DNA of 5,901 nucleotides. Source: an uncultured Eubacteriales bacterium (GTDB lineage: Bacteria; Bacillota; Clostridia; Oscillospirales; Acutalibacteraceae). A model generated the notes under the pieces. The model searched no databases. It was not told where the DNA came from and saw nothing but the letters and a program-made list of their open reading frames with translations. Location: assembly GCA_900321905.1 (NCBI GenBank), contig ONXZ01000154.1, positions 1 through 5,901 on the forward strand. The letters are read 5' to 3'. The first letter of the stretch is position 1. Each line of letters opens with the position of its first letter. Of the stretch, positions 1-4,470 are shown in pieces. The position numbers and the translations under genes were made by a program.

Positions 1-307
1 GAACTGTGCCTTTGCCCAAAGGACCATCGAGCATTGGTGCGATTGCCGCATATCCGCCAAGGAATGCGAAAGACGAGCCAAGGAATGCAGGTACCTTAAA
101 CTTTGTGAGGCAGTGGAACAGAAGTGTTCCAAGACCTGCAAAAAGCAGTGTGGTTGATACAGAAAGACCTGTAAGGATTGGTACAAGAACGGTTGCGCCA
201 AACATAGCAAACATATGCTGGAAGCCGAGCGTAATCATCTTGCCGGCGCCGAGTTGACGTGCGTCATAAATGCCGTCGGTGCCGATTTGAATTTTTTCTT
301 TTGCCAT
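1..307 (-). CDS. uraA: Uracil permease, NCS2 (UraA/PyrP) family, N-terminal part only
   Basis: This is the first 102 codons of a membrane transporter; the rest lies beyond the left edge, so the gene is cut by the window and not broken. The product begins MAKEKIQIGT and has the family's N-terminal signature: a GFQHMFAMFGATVLVP segment at residues 28-43 (first membrane helix) and a VPAFLGSSFAFLGG segment at 72-85, matching the conserved region of UraA-type uracil/proton symporters in the inner membrane. ATG at 307 is chosen because a GGAGGG ribosome binding site (314-319) lies 6 nt upstream. It lies downstream of upp on the same strand, as expected for uracil uptake and salvage, but a terminator stands between them, so its expression probably depends on read-through or a promoter I could not identify. 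A xanthine permease of the same superfamily is less likely given the residues and the upp neighbour. Confidence 0.9.
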   Translation of the reverse strand, partial: MAKEKIQIGTDGIYDARQLGAGKMITLGFQHMFAMFGATVLVPILTGLSVSTTLLFAGLGTLLFHCLTKFKVPAFLGSSFAFLGGYAAIAPMLDGPLGKGTV

Positions 308-341
308 TTTTTACCCTCCGAAATTATTATTTTTATTACAT

Positions 342-388
342 AAAAAAACGGGGAACGGAGAATGGGGAATCCCCCATTCTCTGTCCTC
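342..388 (-). terminator. Intrinsic terminator between upp and the uracil permease
   Basis: GAGAATGGGG (358-367) pairs perfectly with CCCCATTCTC (372-381) around a 4-nt loop. The stem can extend outward to about 351/388 with one mismatch and two G-U pairs. Read on the minus strand, the hairpin is followed by seven T residues (348 to 342). It starts only a few bases after the upp stop codon. The U-tract is on the minus-strand side only, so it serves upp and not plus-strand transcription. It may limit transcription into the permease gene. Confidence 0.85.
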
Positions 389-391
389 ACA

Positions 392-1024
392 TTATTTTGT
401 ACCGAATATTCTGTCGCCCGCGTCGCCGAGACCGGGAACGATGTAACCGTTTTCGTTAAGGTGGTCGTCAAGTCCTGCGCAGTAGATGTCAACGTCAGGG
501 TGAGCCTTCTGCAGAGCCTCAAGTCCTTCAGGAGCAGCGATTATGCACATAAACACGACTTTTTTAGGATTTCTCTTTTTAATTTGAGTAATAGCGTCAA
601 TTGCCGAGCCGCCTGTTGCGAGCATCGGGTCAACAACAAATACTACTCGTCTGTCAATATCCTTTGGCAGTTTGCAATAATATTCAACAGGCTGCAAAGT
701 TTCCTCATCTCTGTAGAGTCCGATGTGTCCTATACGGGCAGCAGGGACCATTTTAATACAGCCGTCAACCATACCAAGACCTGCACGAAGAATCGGAACA
801 AACGCAAGTTTTCTACCTGCAATCTGCTTGCAGTTAGCAATACCGCAAGGTGTTTCAACCTTGATATCCTCAGTCGGTAGGTCGCGCGTTGCCTCAAACA
901 TCATAAAGCTTGCAATCTCGTCAATAAGAGCGCGGAAGTCCATAGTCCTTGTATTCTTGTTACGCAGAATACTTAATTTGTGCTGAATAAGGGGATGGTC
1001 AAAAATTACGACTTTTCTATCCAT
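392..1024 (-). CDS. upp: Uracil phosphoribosyltransferase
   Basis: Cytoplasmic salvage enzyme that joins uracil to PRPP to give UMP and pyrophosphate. The 210-aa product is the normal family length. Diagnostic segments are [12 protein letters not shown] (residues 77-88), the PRPP-binding loop [12 protein letters not shown] (130-141), and the C-terminal uracil-binding end [17 protein letters not shown] (194-210). The reading frame stays open upstream to 1171, but the start is placed at ATG 1024: the protein then begins [17 protein letters not shown] as in homologues, AGGAGA lies about 8 nt upstream, and the promoter at 1061-1089 lies inside the would-be extension. It is transcribed divergently from the YlbJ-like gene, and a uracil permease lies downstream. 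The stop (TAA, 392-394) is followed closely by a terminator. No damaged motif is visible. Confidence 0.97.
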   Translation of the reverse strand: MDRKVVIFDHPLIQHKLSILRNKNTRTMDFRALIDEIASFMMFEATRDLPTEDIKVETPCGIANCKQIAGRKLAFVPILRAGLGMVDGCIKMVPAARIGHIGLYRDEETLQPVEYYCKLPKDIDRRVVFVVDPMLATGGSAIDAITQIKKRNPKKVVFMCIIAAPEGLEALQKAHPDVDIYCAGLDDHLNENGYIVPGLGDAGDRIFGTK

Positions 1025-1060
1025 ATAACTGTCTCCTTTGACATATTTTTTATCCTTACA

Positions 1061-1089
1061 ATAATAGCAAAAACGTTTTGTGTATTCAA
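1061..1089 (-). promoter_or_regulatory. Sigma-A-type promoter of upp
   Basis: On the minus strand TTGAAT (1084-1089) and TATTAT (1061-1066) are separated by exactly 17 bp. The -10 is preceded by TGC, giving an extended -10 (TGn) element. The predicted start near 1054 leaves a leader of about 30 nt containing the AGGAGA ribosome binding site. The weak -35 and the repeat cluster directly upstream (1095-1132) would fit activator-dependent control, which is inference. Confidence 0.75.
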
Positions 1090-1094
1090 TAAAA

Positions 1095-1132
1095 GTTACA
1101 GCATTGTAACGCATTGTTACAGCGTTTGTAAC
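1095..1132. promoter_or_regulatory. Candidate operator: four phased GTTACA/TGTAAC half-sites
   Basis: Half-sites start at 1095 (GTTACA), 1105 (TGTAAC), 1116 (GTTACA) and 1127 (TGTAAC). The spacing of 10, 11 and 11 bp puts all four on one face of the helix. They can be read as two inverted repeats (1095-1110 and 1116-1132), or as one central TGTAA-N7-TTACA dyad (1105-1121) flanked by single half-sites. The TGTNA-N7-TNACA pattern is the skeleton of GlnR/TnrA boxes, although the centre here is less A/T-rich than usual. The cluster sits just upstream of the upp -35 and overlaps the probable promoter region of the divergent gene, so it could serve either. The binding protein is unknown. Confidence 0.6.
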
Positions 1133-1139
1133 ATATAGT
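1111..1139 (+). promoter_or_regulatory. Possible sigma-E-like promoter of the YlbJ-like gene
   Basis: GCATTGT (1111-1117), 14 bp, then CATATAGT (1132-1139). The -10 matches 7 of 8 positions of the sporulation sigma-E pattern CATACAnT, and the -35 matches about 5 of 7 positions of KMATATT. TATAGT (1134-1139) could instead be a sigma-A -10, but no -35 lies at the right distance. B. subtilis ylbJ belongs to the sigma-E regulon, which makes the sporulation reading attractive but unproven. Confidence 0.35.
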
Positions 1140-1171
1140 TTAGGTGGACAGTTTTTTAAGGGGTTTGGCAT

Positions 1172-2188
1172 ATGATTAACACAAAATACAGCGACACTGC
1201 GCTCGCGCTTTTTCTGACAGGATTAATTATCGCGCTGATGTGGCTGTCGCCGAATGCAAAGGAAGGCGCGCAAAACGGCATTGCGATGTGCGAAAATATA
1301 ATTATACCCTCGCTCCTGCCGATAATGATACTGACAAATCTGCTGCAAAAAACCAGCGCCGCACGCGTGTTTGAACGGCTGTTCGGAGGCTTTTTTGTGA
1401 GAGTTTTAAGACTGCCGAAAAGCGCTGTAACGCCTGTATTTTTTGGACTTATTGGCGGGTACCCCACAGGCGCGGTGCTGACATACGAGCAGTTCAAAGC
1501 AGGGTTGATAACGTCCGAAACAGCAAGCAGAATAATGCGCTTTAATTTCAGCGGAGGACTTGCGTTTATTATTTCCGCCGTGGGAGGCAGTTATTACAAA
1601 AGCAGAGCAACGGGCGCCGTGCTATTTTGCGTTTGTCTGCTGTCCGAACTCATAATAGCGCCGTTTGGCAAGCGTCAAGCAAACACAAATCACATCGCAG
1701 AGCGTTCTTCGTTTTCAGACGCGCTGTGCAACAGCACGGAAATAAGCAGCAAAAGCGTGATACTTATGGGCGCATACATTATACTTTTTTGTGCGTTGAT
1801 AAACGTGTTTAATCCGCCGAATGTTTTACTGCCGCTGTTTGAGATAACAAGCGGGATATTCACATCAAAAGTCAAAATTCCACTGCCGTATTGTGCATTT
1901 TTTCTATCCTTCGGCGGACTGTGCGTACATTTGCAAGTGGCAGGCATACTTGCAAAAATGAAAGTAAAATACAGCGAATTTTTGCTTTTTCGAGTGGCGT
2001 CGGCTGTGTTTTCATACGCTTTATGCGAGGTGTACTGCAAGGTGTTTCCTCAAAGTTCAGCAGTATTTGCAAACAGTGCAGTCAGCGTACCTTTTCAGTT
2101 TTCGCAAAACGTTTCAATCAGCATAATTGCAATGCTCGGCTGCGCTGTTCTTGTACTTGATATAGAAAACAGAAAAATATCTATTTGA
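1172..2188 (+). CDS. ylbJ: YlbJ-like sporulation integral membrane protein (nucleoside-recognition/Gate fold)
   Basis: A hydrophobic 338-aa protein with about eight to nine membrane segments (roughly 8-25, 43-60, 84-102, 126-142, 147-165, 195-213, 238-260, 272-290, 314-330). Segments characteristic of YlbJ are [18 protein letters not shown] (41-58), [15 protein letters not shown] (90-104), the [15 protein letters not shown] region (124-138) and [19 protein letters not shown] (243-261). YlbJ acts in spore formation in B. subtilis, where it is needed for heat-resistant spores; its transported substrate, if any, is not established. At 338 aa it is shorter than the roughly 400-aa Bacillus protein, mainly because the hydrophilic linkers are short. 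The start is ATG 1172, with AAGGGG (1158-1163) 8 nt upstream. It is monocistronic, divergent from upp and closed by a hairpin at 2221-2252. The family assignment is fairly sure; the sporulation role here is inference. Confidence 0.8.
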   Translation: MINTKYSDTALALFLTGLIIALMWLSPNAKEGAQNGIAMCENIIIPSLLPIMILTNLLQKTSAARVFERLFGGFFVRVLRLPKSAVTPVFFGLIGGYPTGAVLTYEQFKAGLITSETASRIMRFNFSGGLAFIISAVGGSYYKSRATGAVLFCVCLLSELIIAPFGKRQANTNHIAERSSFSDALCNSTEISSKSVILMGAYIILFCALINVFNPPNVLLPLFEITSGIFTSKVKIPLPYCAFFLSFGGLCVHLQVAGILAKMKVKYSEFLLFRVASAVFSYALCEVYCKVFPQSSAVFANSAVSVPFQFSQNVSISIIAMLGCAVLVLDIENRKISI

Positions 2189-2214
2189 TTTTTTAGGTCT
2201 TTTTTCGCGCAGAT

Positions 2215-2252
2215 AACAAAAATCACCGCAAGACTAACGCCTTGCGGTGATT
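2215..2252. terminator. Terminator between convergent genes
   Basis: AATCACCGCAAG (2221-2232) and CTTGCGGTGATT (2241-2252) form a perfect 12-bp stem with an 8-nt loop. Read on the minus strand the stem runs into a T-rich tail (TTTTTGTT), so it clearly terminates the HTH-protein operon. On the plus strand the tail (TTCTTAATTAAT) is weaker but usable for the YlbJ-like gene. The rest of the 2189-2298 gap shows nothing else. Confidence 0.85.
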
Positions 2253-2298
2253 CTTAATTAATATGTAGCGAAAAACGCTGTTTAGGTGTCCCTTATAC

Positions 2299-2616
2299 CT
2301 AATCTTTATCGTATTCGTACAGCGCTTTTGTCAGCGCCAGATAGCAGTATTTCAGGCGGTCGTTGATAATGCCTTTTGCACTGACTATATGGCGCGATAC
2401 TGACGGCTGGCTGATGCCGAGTTTGTCTGCAATTTCAGACTGCGTCATATTTCTGATATACTTCATTTTTATACATTCGCGTTGGCGGTCGGTAAGTTCG
2501 CCCTCCATAATCTTTGGCAGTATCAGCGCAAATGCGGTGCGTTTGGCACGGTTAAAGTCATCGCAACTGTCGCTGCCGATAACAGGAGAATAGTAATACT
2601 GTTCAATTAAGTCCAT
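2299..2616 (-). CDS. Small DNA-binding protein with a sigma-70 region 4-like helix-turn-helix
   Basis: A 105-aa protein. Residues 41-90 form a sigma region 4-type helix-turn-helix: LTDRQRECIKMKYI (41-54), then helix 2 around MTQSEIADKLG (57-67) and a recognition helix around SQPSVSRHIVSAKG (69-82). There is no sigma region 2, so it is unlikely to be a complete sigma factor. It could act as a DNA-binding regulator or as one part of a split factor. The N-terminal 40 residues are not recognisable. ATG 2616 is chosen over an upstream in-frame start at 2673 because GGGAGGG (2623-2629) lies 6 nt upstream. The start overlaps the end of the preceding gene by 14 bp, implying co-transcription and probably translational coupling. 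The shared promoter contains a LexA box, so induction by DNA damage is predicted. Target genes cannot be seen here. Confidence 0.85.
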   Translation of the reverse strand: MDLIEQYYYSPVIGSDSCDDFNRAKRTAFALILPKIMEGELTDRQRECIKMKYIRNMTQSEIADKLGISQPSVSRHIVSAKGIINDRLKYCYLALTKALYEYDKD

Positions 2617-2824
2617 CGTGTTCCCTCCCGTCGTAATATGAGCCCAGCAGAGATGCAGTATTTTTGCATTCACAAGCCATATCGTAATAAATTTTAATTC
2701 GTCTTCTCAGCAGATACAAGTCTTTGCCTGTGTACACACAAAGCAATGGCCGCAGCGCGTCCATCTTGGCGCAAAGAACTCTGTACTGCTGCTCGTATTC
2801 ACGAGCCAATTCATCAATTGACAT
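2603..2824 (-). CDS. Small helical protein of unknown function, first gene of the HTH operon
   Basis: A 73-aa, charged, predicted mostly helical protein with no signal peptide or membrane segment. Visible features are an N-terminal acidic helix (SIDELAREYEQQYRVL, residues 2-17), a basic cluster LLRRRIKIYY (38-47) and a YDMACEC patch (47-53) with two cysteines. The pattern suggests a short helical hairpin or coiled coil that could bind a partner. I do not recognise a named family, though small helical proteins encoded just before region 4-like HTH proteins are, from memory, common in Clostridia. The start is ATG 2824 with a purine-rich GGAAGGAAGGG site (2831-2841) upstream. Its last 14 bp overlap the HTH gene, so the two products are made together and may act as a complex or as regulator and anti-regulator (inference). 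Confidence 0.75.
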   Translation of the reverse strand: MSIDELAREYEQQYRVLCAKMDALRPLLCVYTGKDLYLLRRRIKIYYDMACECKNTASLLGSYYDGREHDGLN

Positions 2825-2851
2825 CTTCTGCCCTTCCTTCCGTAATAGATT

Positions 2852-2878
2852 GAAAGCGAGCGAGTGGAAATCGCTTCC
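2852..2878 (-). other. Hairpin at the 5' end of the HTH operon mRNA
   Basis: GAAAGCGA (2852-2859) and TCGCTTCC (2871-2878) pair over 8 bp, one of them G-U in the minus-strand RNA, with an 11-nt loop. It begins at about the predicted transcription start, so it would cap the leader of about 54 nt. It could be a stabilising 5' hairpin; nothing more specific can be said. Confidence 0.35.
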
Positions 2879-2884
2879 AATTTT

Positions 2885-2913
2885 ATATTAATAGAACAGA
2901 CGTTCGATGTCAA
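2885..2913 (-). promoter_or_regulatory. Sigma-A promoter of the small-protein/HTH operon
   Basis: On the minus strand a perfect -35 TTGACA (2908-2913) is followed after exactly 17 bp by TAATAT (2885-2890), a 4-of-6 match to the -10. The predicted start is near 2878, about 54 nt before ATG 2824. The spacer is occupied almost entirely by a LexA-like box, so RNA polymerase and LexA would compete for the site. Confidence 0.75.
2893..2906. promoter_or_regulatory. LexA/DinR (SOS) box inside the promoter spacer
   Basis: The plus-strand sequence AGAACAGACGTTCG matches the Bacillus-type LexA (DinR) consensus CGAACRNRYGTTYG at 13 of 14 positions, failing only at the first base. It lies between the -35 and -10 of the minus-strand promoter, where bound LexA would block polymerase. 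This predicts repression of the two-gene operon in normal growth and release after RecA-stimulated LexA cleavage. The plus-strand RNA promoter is about 90 bp away and is unlikely to be blocked directly. Confidence 0.75.
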
Positions 2914-2995
2914 TACTGAGTACAGATTTTATGACAGTATTTTTGGTTTTTATTATACAATTATGCAATATGCTATAAAATTGCAGTCTTTACGC

Positions 2996-3024
2996 TTGAC
3001 AAATTAGTAATAATTATGTATAAT
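2996..3024 (+). promoter_or_regulatory. Perfect-consensus sigma-A promoter of the orphan RNA
   Basis: TTGACA (2996-3001), 17 bp, TATAAT (3019-3024): both hexamers and the spacing match the consensus exactly, with A/T-rich DNA upstream that could act as an UP element. The predicted start is near 3031. It is the closest match to consensus in the window and implies strong constitutive transcription. Confidence 0.85.
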
Positions 3025-3030
3025 GCATAT

Positions 3031-3135
3031 ACACCTTTGACGGAGCCGCAACCGTCAATGGTAACCTGTCCTCCTATAGTTTGTTATAGACAGAGAGGGG
3101 AAACACCGAGTGTTATGCTCGGTGTTTCTTCTTTT
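3031..3135 (+). ncRNA. Unrecognised small structured RNA, about 105 nt
   Basis: The segment runs from the predicted start of a perfect promoter to a strong intrinsic terminator. Three successive stem-loops are visible. The first pairs TTGACGG (3037-3043) with CCGTCAA (3052-3058), extended by ACC/GGT (3033-3035/3060-3062) across a U-U mismatch. The second pairs CTATA (3074-3078) with TATAG (3085-3089), continued by CTGT/ACAG (3066-3069/3090-3093) with a bulged CCTC. The third is the terminator hairpin. No open frame with a ribosome binding site is present, and the next gene downstream is on the opposite strand, so this is not an mRNA leader for anything in view. I could not match it to SRP RNA, 6S RNA, tmRNA, RNase P or a riboswitch class I know. 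The CCUCCU stretch (3070-3075) could pair with Shine-Dalgarno sequences. Confidence 0.7.
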
Positions 3136-3136
3136 A
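3100..3136 (+). terminator. Intrinsic terminator of the orphan RNA
   Basis: AAACACCGAG (3101-3110) and CTCGGTGTTT (3118-3127) form a perfect 10-bp stem (11 with G3100-C3128) with a 7-nt loop, followed by the T-rich CTTCTTTTAT. There is no T-run on the minus-strand side, so it is not an efficient terminator for the convergent nuclease gene. Confidence 0.9.
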
Positions 3137-3163
3137 TATTATCTGTTTTTATTTCGTATTATG

Positions 3164-4081
3164 TTACGGATTACAACTTTTGCAGGGAGAATAGCCTTGC
3201 TTAATAAGTTCATCACGGGAGCCTTCAAAGGCTTTTTTATTCTTCTTGCTTATACTGCTTGCGCCGCTGCACGAAGGTTTGTGGAATTTTTTTGAATTGG
3301 TGTTAAGAATGTACGCGCCGCTTGCCGCTTCAGAAGAAGAGGCTGTCGGCGTATCGCTCAAGTGACTGTCTCCCGTTTTGTAGTCAATCTCAATATTCGG
3401 TTGAATGTTGTAAAGATACACATTAAAGCAAACGCCTTTGCCATTATCCTCAACACTGTACGCCTCCATCTGCACTCCGCGTGCAACGAGTTCTTCGTCC
3501 TTAAACAGAGGCGTAACGCGGTACATAACATGATTGTTCGTACTCTTGACATAGTCGCATACCTGAGTTTCAAACGGTATCATTGCTGTGTTCATATAGC
3601 GTGTGCCTGTAATCAGGTTGCGTGAGTTAGCGTTTTCCGCCGTAAGCATATAGGCAATCAAATGGCAACGGTTGTAAAGATAGCCGCCGTCAACACTGTC
3701 GTATTTTATTAGATGCCAGCCTGTCGGTTTGACCGAACCGATTGCTCCGCGCTTCTCTGTAGGCATAAGGTCTTTGCCCACGCAAGCCGTACAAACTGTA
3801 CACCTGCCGAGATAGTCAAGATTGCCGTATTCTTCAAACGATTCAGTCGTAATTTCACTTTTGTCAAAATTCGGCTTGTTGCCGTTGATTTCTGTGTATT
3901 CCTTGCCGCTGTACTCACCGACAGTATCAATAGTTTTTACACTGCTGACCGACGATGTTGTGCCACTTTCATTTTTAGAAAACACGCTGGCGCTAATACT
4001 GCTTTTTGGACTTGCGCTGCACGCCGTGAGCATAACACAAATAATCAGCAATATAATTGATAGACTTGTATGTTTTTTCAT
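3164..4081 (-). CDS. Lipoprotein DNA/RNA non-specific endonuclease with C-terminal Cys/His tail
   Basis: A predicted surface-anchored nuclease of 305 aa. Residues 1-21 are a lipoprotein signal peptide (two lysines, hydrophobic core, lipobox LTAC with lipidated Cys21). A Ser/Thr-rich linker follows to about 60. The nuclease domain, about 85-235, is of the EndA/NucA-like beta-beta-alpha-metal type (Endonuclea_NS_2-like). Visible motifs are LMPTEKRGAIGSVKPTGWH (105-123), NRCHLIAY (137-144) with catalytic His140 in place of the classical DRGH motif, and NLITGTRYMN (155-164) with the expected metal-binding Asn164. A second linker leads to the tail, 257-305: FHKPSC (266-271), then CKSC (300-303), which resembles a small zinc-binding module. 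ATG 4081 is chosen for its signal peptide and GGTGAT site; the upstream TTG at 4099 lies in the -10 box. It may degrade extracellular nucleic acid for nutrition or DNA uptake, or attack competitors; these roles are inference. Confidence 0.9.
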   Translation of the reverse strand: MKKHTSLSIILLIICVMLTACSASPKSSISASVFSKNESGTTSSVSSVKTIDTVGEYSGKEYTEINGNKPNFDKSEITTESFEEYGNLDYLGRCTVCTACVGKDLMPTEKRGAIGSVKPTGWHLIKYDSVDGGYLYNRCHLIAYMLTAENANSRNLITGTRYMNTAMIPFETQVCDYVKSTNNHVMYRVTPLFKDEELVARGVQMEAYSVEDNGKGVCFNVYLYNIQPNIEIDYKTGDSHLSDTPTASSSEAASGAYILNTNSKKFHKPSCSGASSISKKNKKAFEGSRDELIKQGYSPCKSCNP

Positions 4082-4098
4082 ATGTATCACCAAAAACA

Positions 4099-4127
4099 AT
4101 TATATCATTTTAGAAGTAACATAACAA
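4099..4127 (-). promoter_or_regulatory. Sigma-A promoter of the nuclease gene
   Basis: On the minus strand TTGTTA (4122-4127), 17 bp, TATAAT (4099-4104), with TGA directly before the -10 (extended -10). The predicted start near 4092 leaves a leader of only about 11 nt with a weak GGTGAT ribosome binding site 4 nt from the ATG at 4081. Confidence 0.75.
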
Positions 4128-4169
4128 CATTTTTTTAGGCGGGCGTACAATGTGACCCGTTACAACTTC

Positions 4170-4198
4170 TTGACTATTAAAGAAACCTGAAATATAAT
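4170..4198 (+). promoter_or_regulatory. Sigma-A promoter of the gatCA operon
   Basis: TTGACT (4170-4175), 17 bp, TATAAT (4193-4198): 11 of 12 consensus bases with ideal spacing. The usual 7-nt distance from the -10 puts the transcription start at 4205, which is the A of the gatC ATG. Confidence 0.85.
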
Positions 4199-4204
4199 GA
4201 TATT

Positions 4205-4462
4205 ATGATTAATATAAATGAACTTGAAAAGTTGGCAATGCTCAGACTCAACGATGAAGAACGAGCAAGTATAAGCGCCGAACTTGACGACATTCGTGCT
4301 TATATTGATATTCTCAGAGAACTTGACACAGACGGCGCCTTTGACCTGACTTGCACCCTGCGTGAGGACGAGTGCAAAAAGTCACTGACACCCGATGAAA
4401 TTACTGCAAACGCGCCCGATGAACAAGACGGCTTTTTTGCCGTGCCAAAGGCGTTTGAGTGA
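4205..4462 (+). CDS. gatC: Asp/Glu-tRNA amidotransferase subunit C
   Basis: The small subunit that stabilises GatA and clamps it to GatB in the cytoplasmic GatCAB complex, which converts Glu-tRNA(Gln) and Asp-tRNA(Asn) to Gln-tRNA(Gln) and Asn-tRNA(Asn). The 85-aa product is slightly short for the family (about 95). It keeps the N-terminal ELEKLAMLRLNDEE helix (6-19) and the C-terminal DGFFAVPKAFE end (75-85), like the usual FxVPxVxE close. The ATG at 4205 has no Shine-Dalgarno sequence upstream (the preceding bases are A/T-rich promoter), and the promoter predicts transcription starting on the ATG itself. A downstream Met at residue 12 also lacks a ribosome binding site and would delete the conserved helix. 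It is followed after 8 bp by gatA, as in many Firmicutes. Confidence 0.93.
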   Translation: MININELEKLAMLRLNDEERASISAELDDIRAYIDILRELDTDGAFDLTCTLREDECKKSLTPDEITANAPDEQDGFFAVPKAFE

Positions 4463-4470
4463 GGTGCGGT

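Noticed and set aside
362..880. 172-codon plus-strand open frame opposite upp
   Set aside because: Antisense to the well-supported upp gene; begins in the terminator hairpin and shows no recognisable protein features.
1025..1171. N-terminal extension of upp to an upstream start at 1171
   Set aside because: It contains the upp promoter and the operator repeats, lacks similarity to the family N-terminus, and the start at 1024 has a proper ribosome binding site.
2941..2995. Extra -10-like TATAAT on the minus strand near 2956
   Set aside because: No -35 at a workable distance; more likely general A/T richness upstream of the RNA promoter.
3090..3100. PyrR-binding-site-like ACAGAGAGG in the orphan RNA
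   Set aside because: Only a short match to the PyrR anti-antiterminator loop. The paired structure is not reproduced and no pyrimidine gene lies downstream.
3016..3204. 62-codon open frame across the orphan RNA
   Set aside because: Its ATG overlaps the -10 hexamer, before the predicted RNA start. It has no ribosome binding site, crosses the terminator and runs antisense into the nuclease gene.
4082..4099. TTG start for the nuclease at 4099
   Set aside because: The codon lies in the -10 box of the gene's own promoter and upstream of the predicted transcript start; ATG 4081 gives a clean lipoprotein signal peptide.
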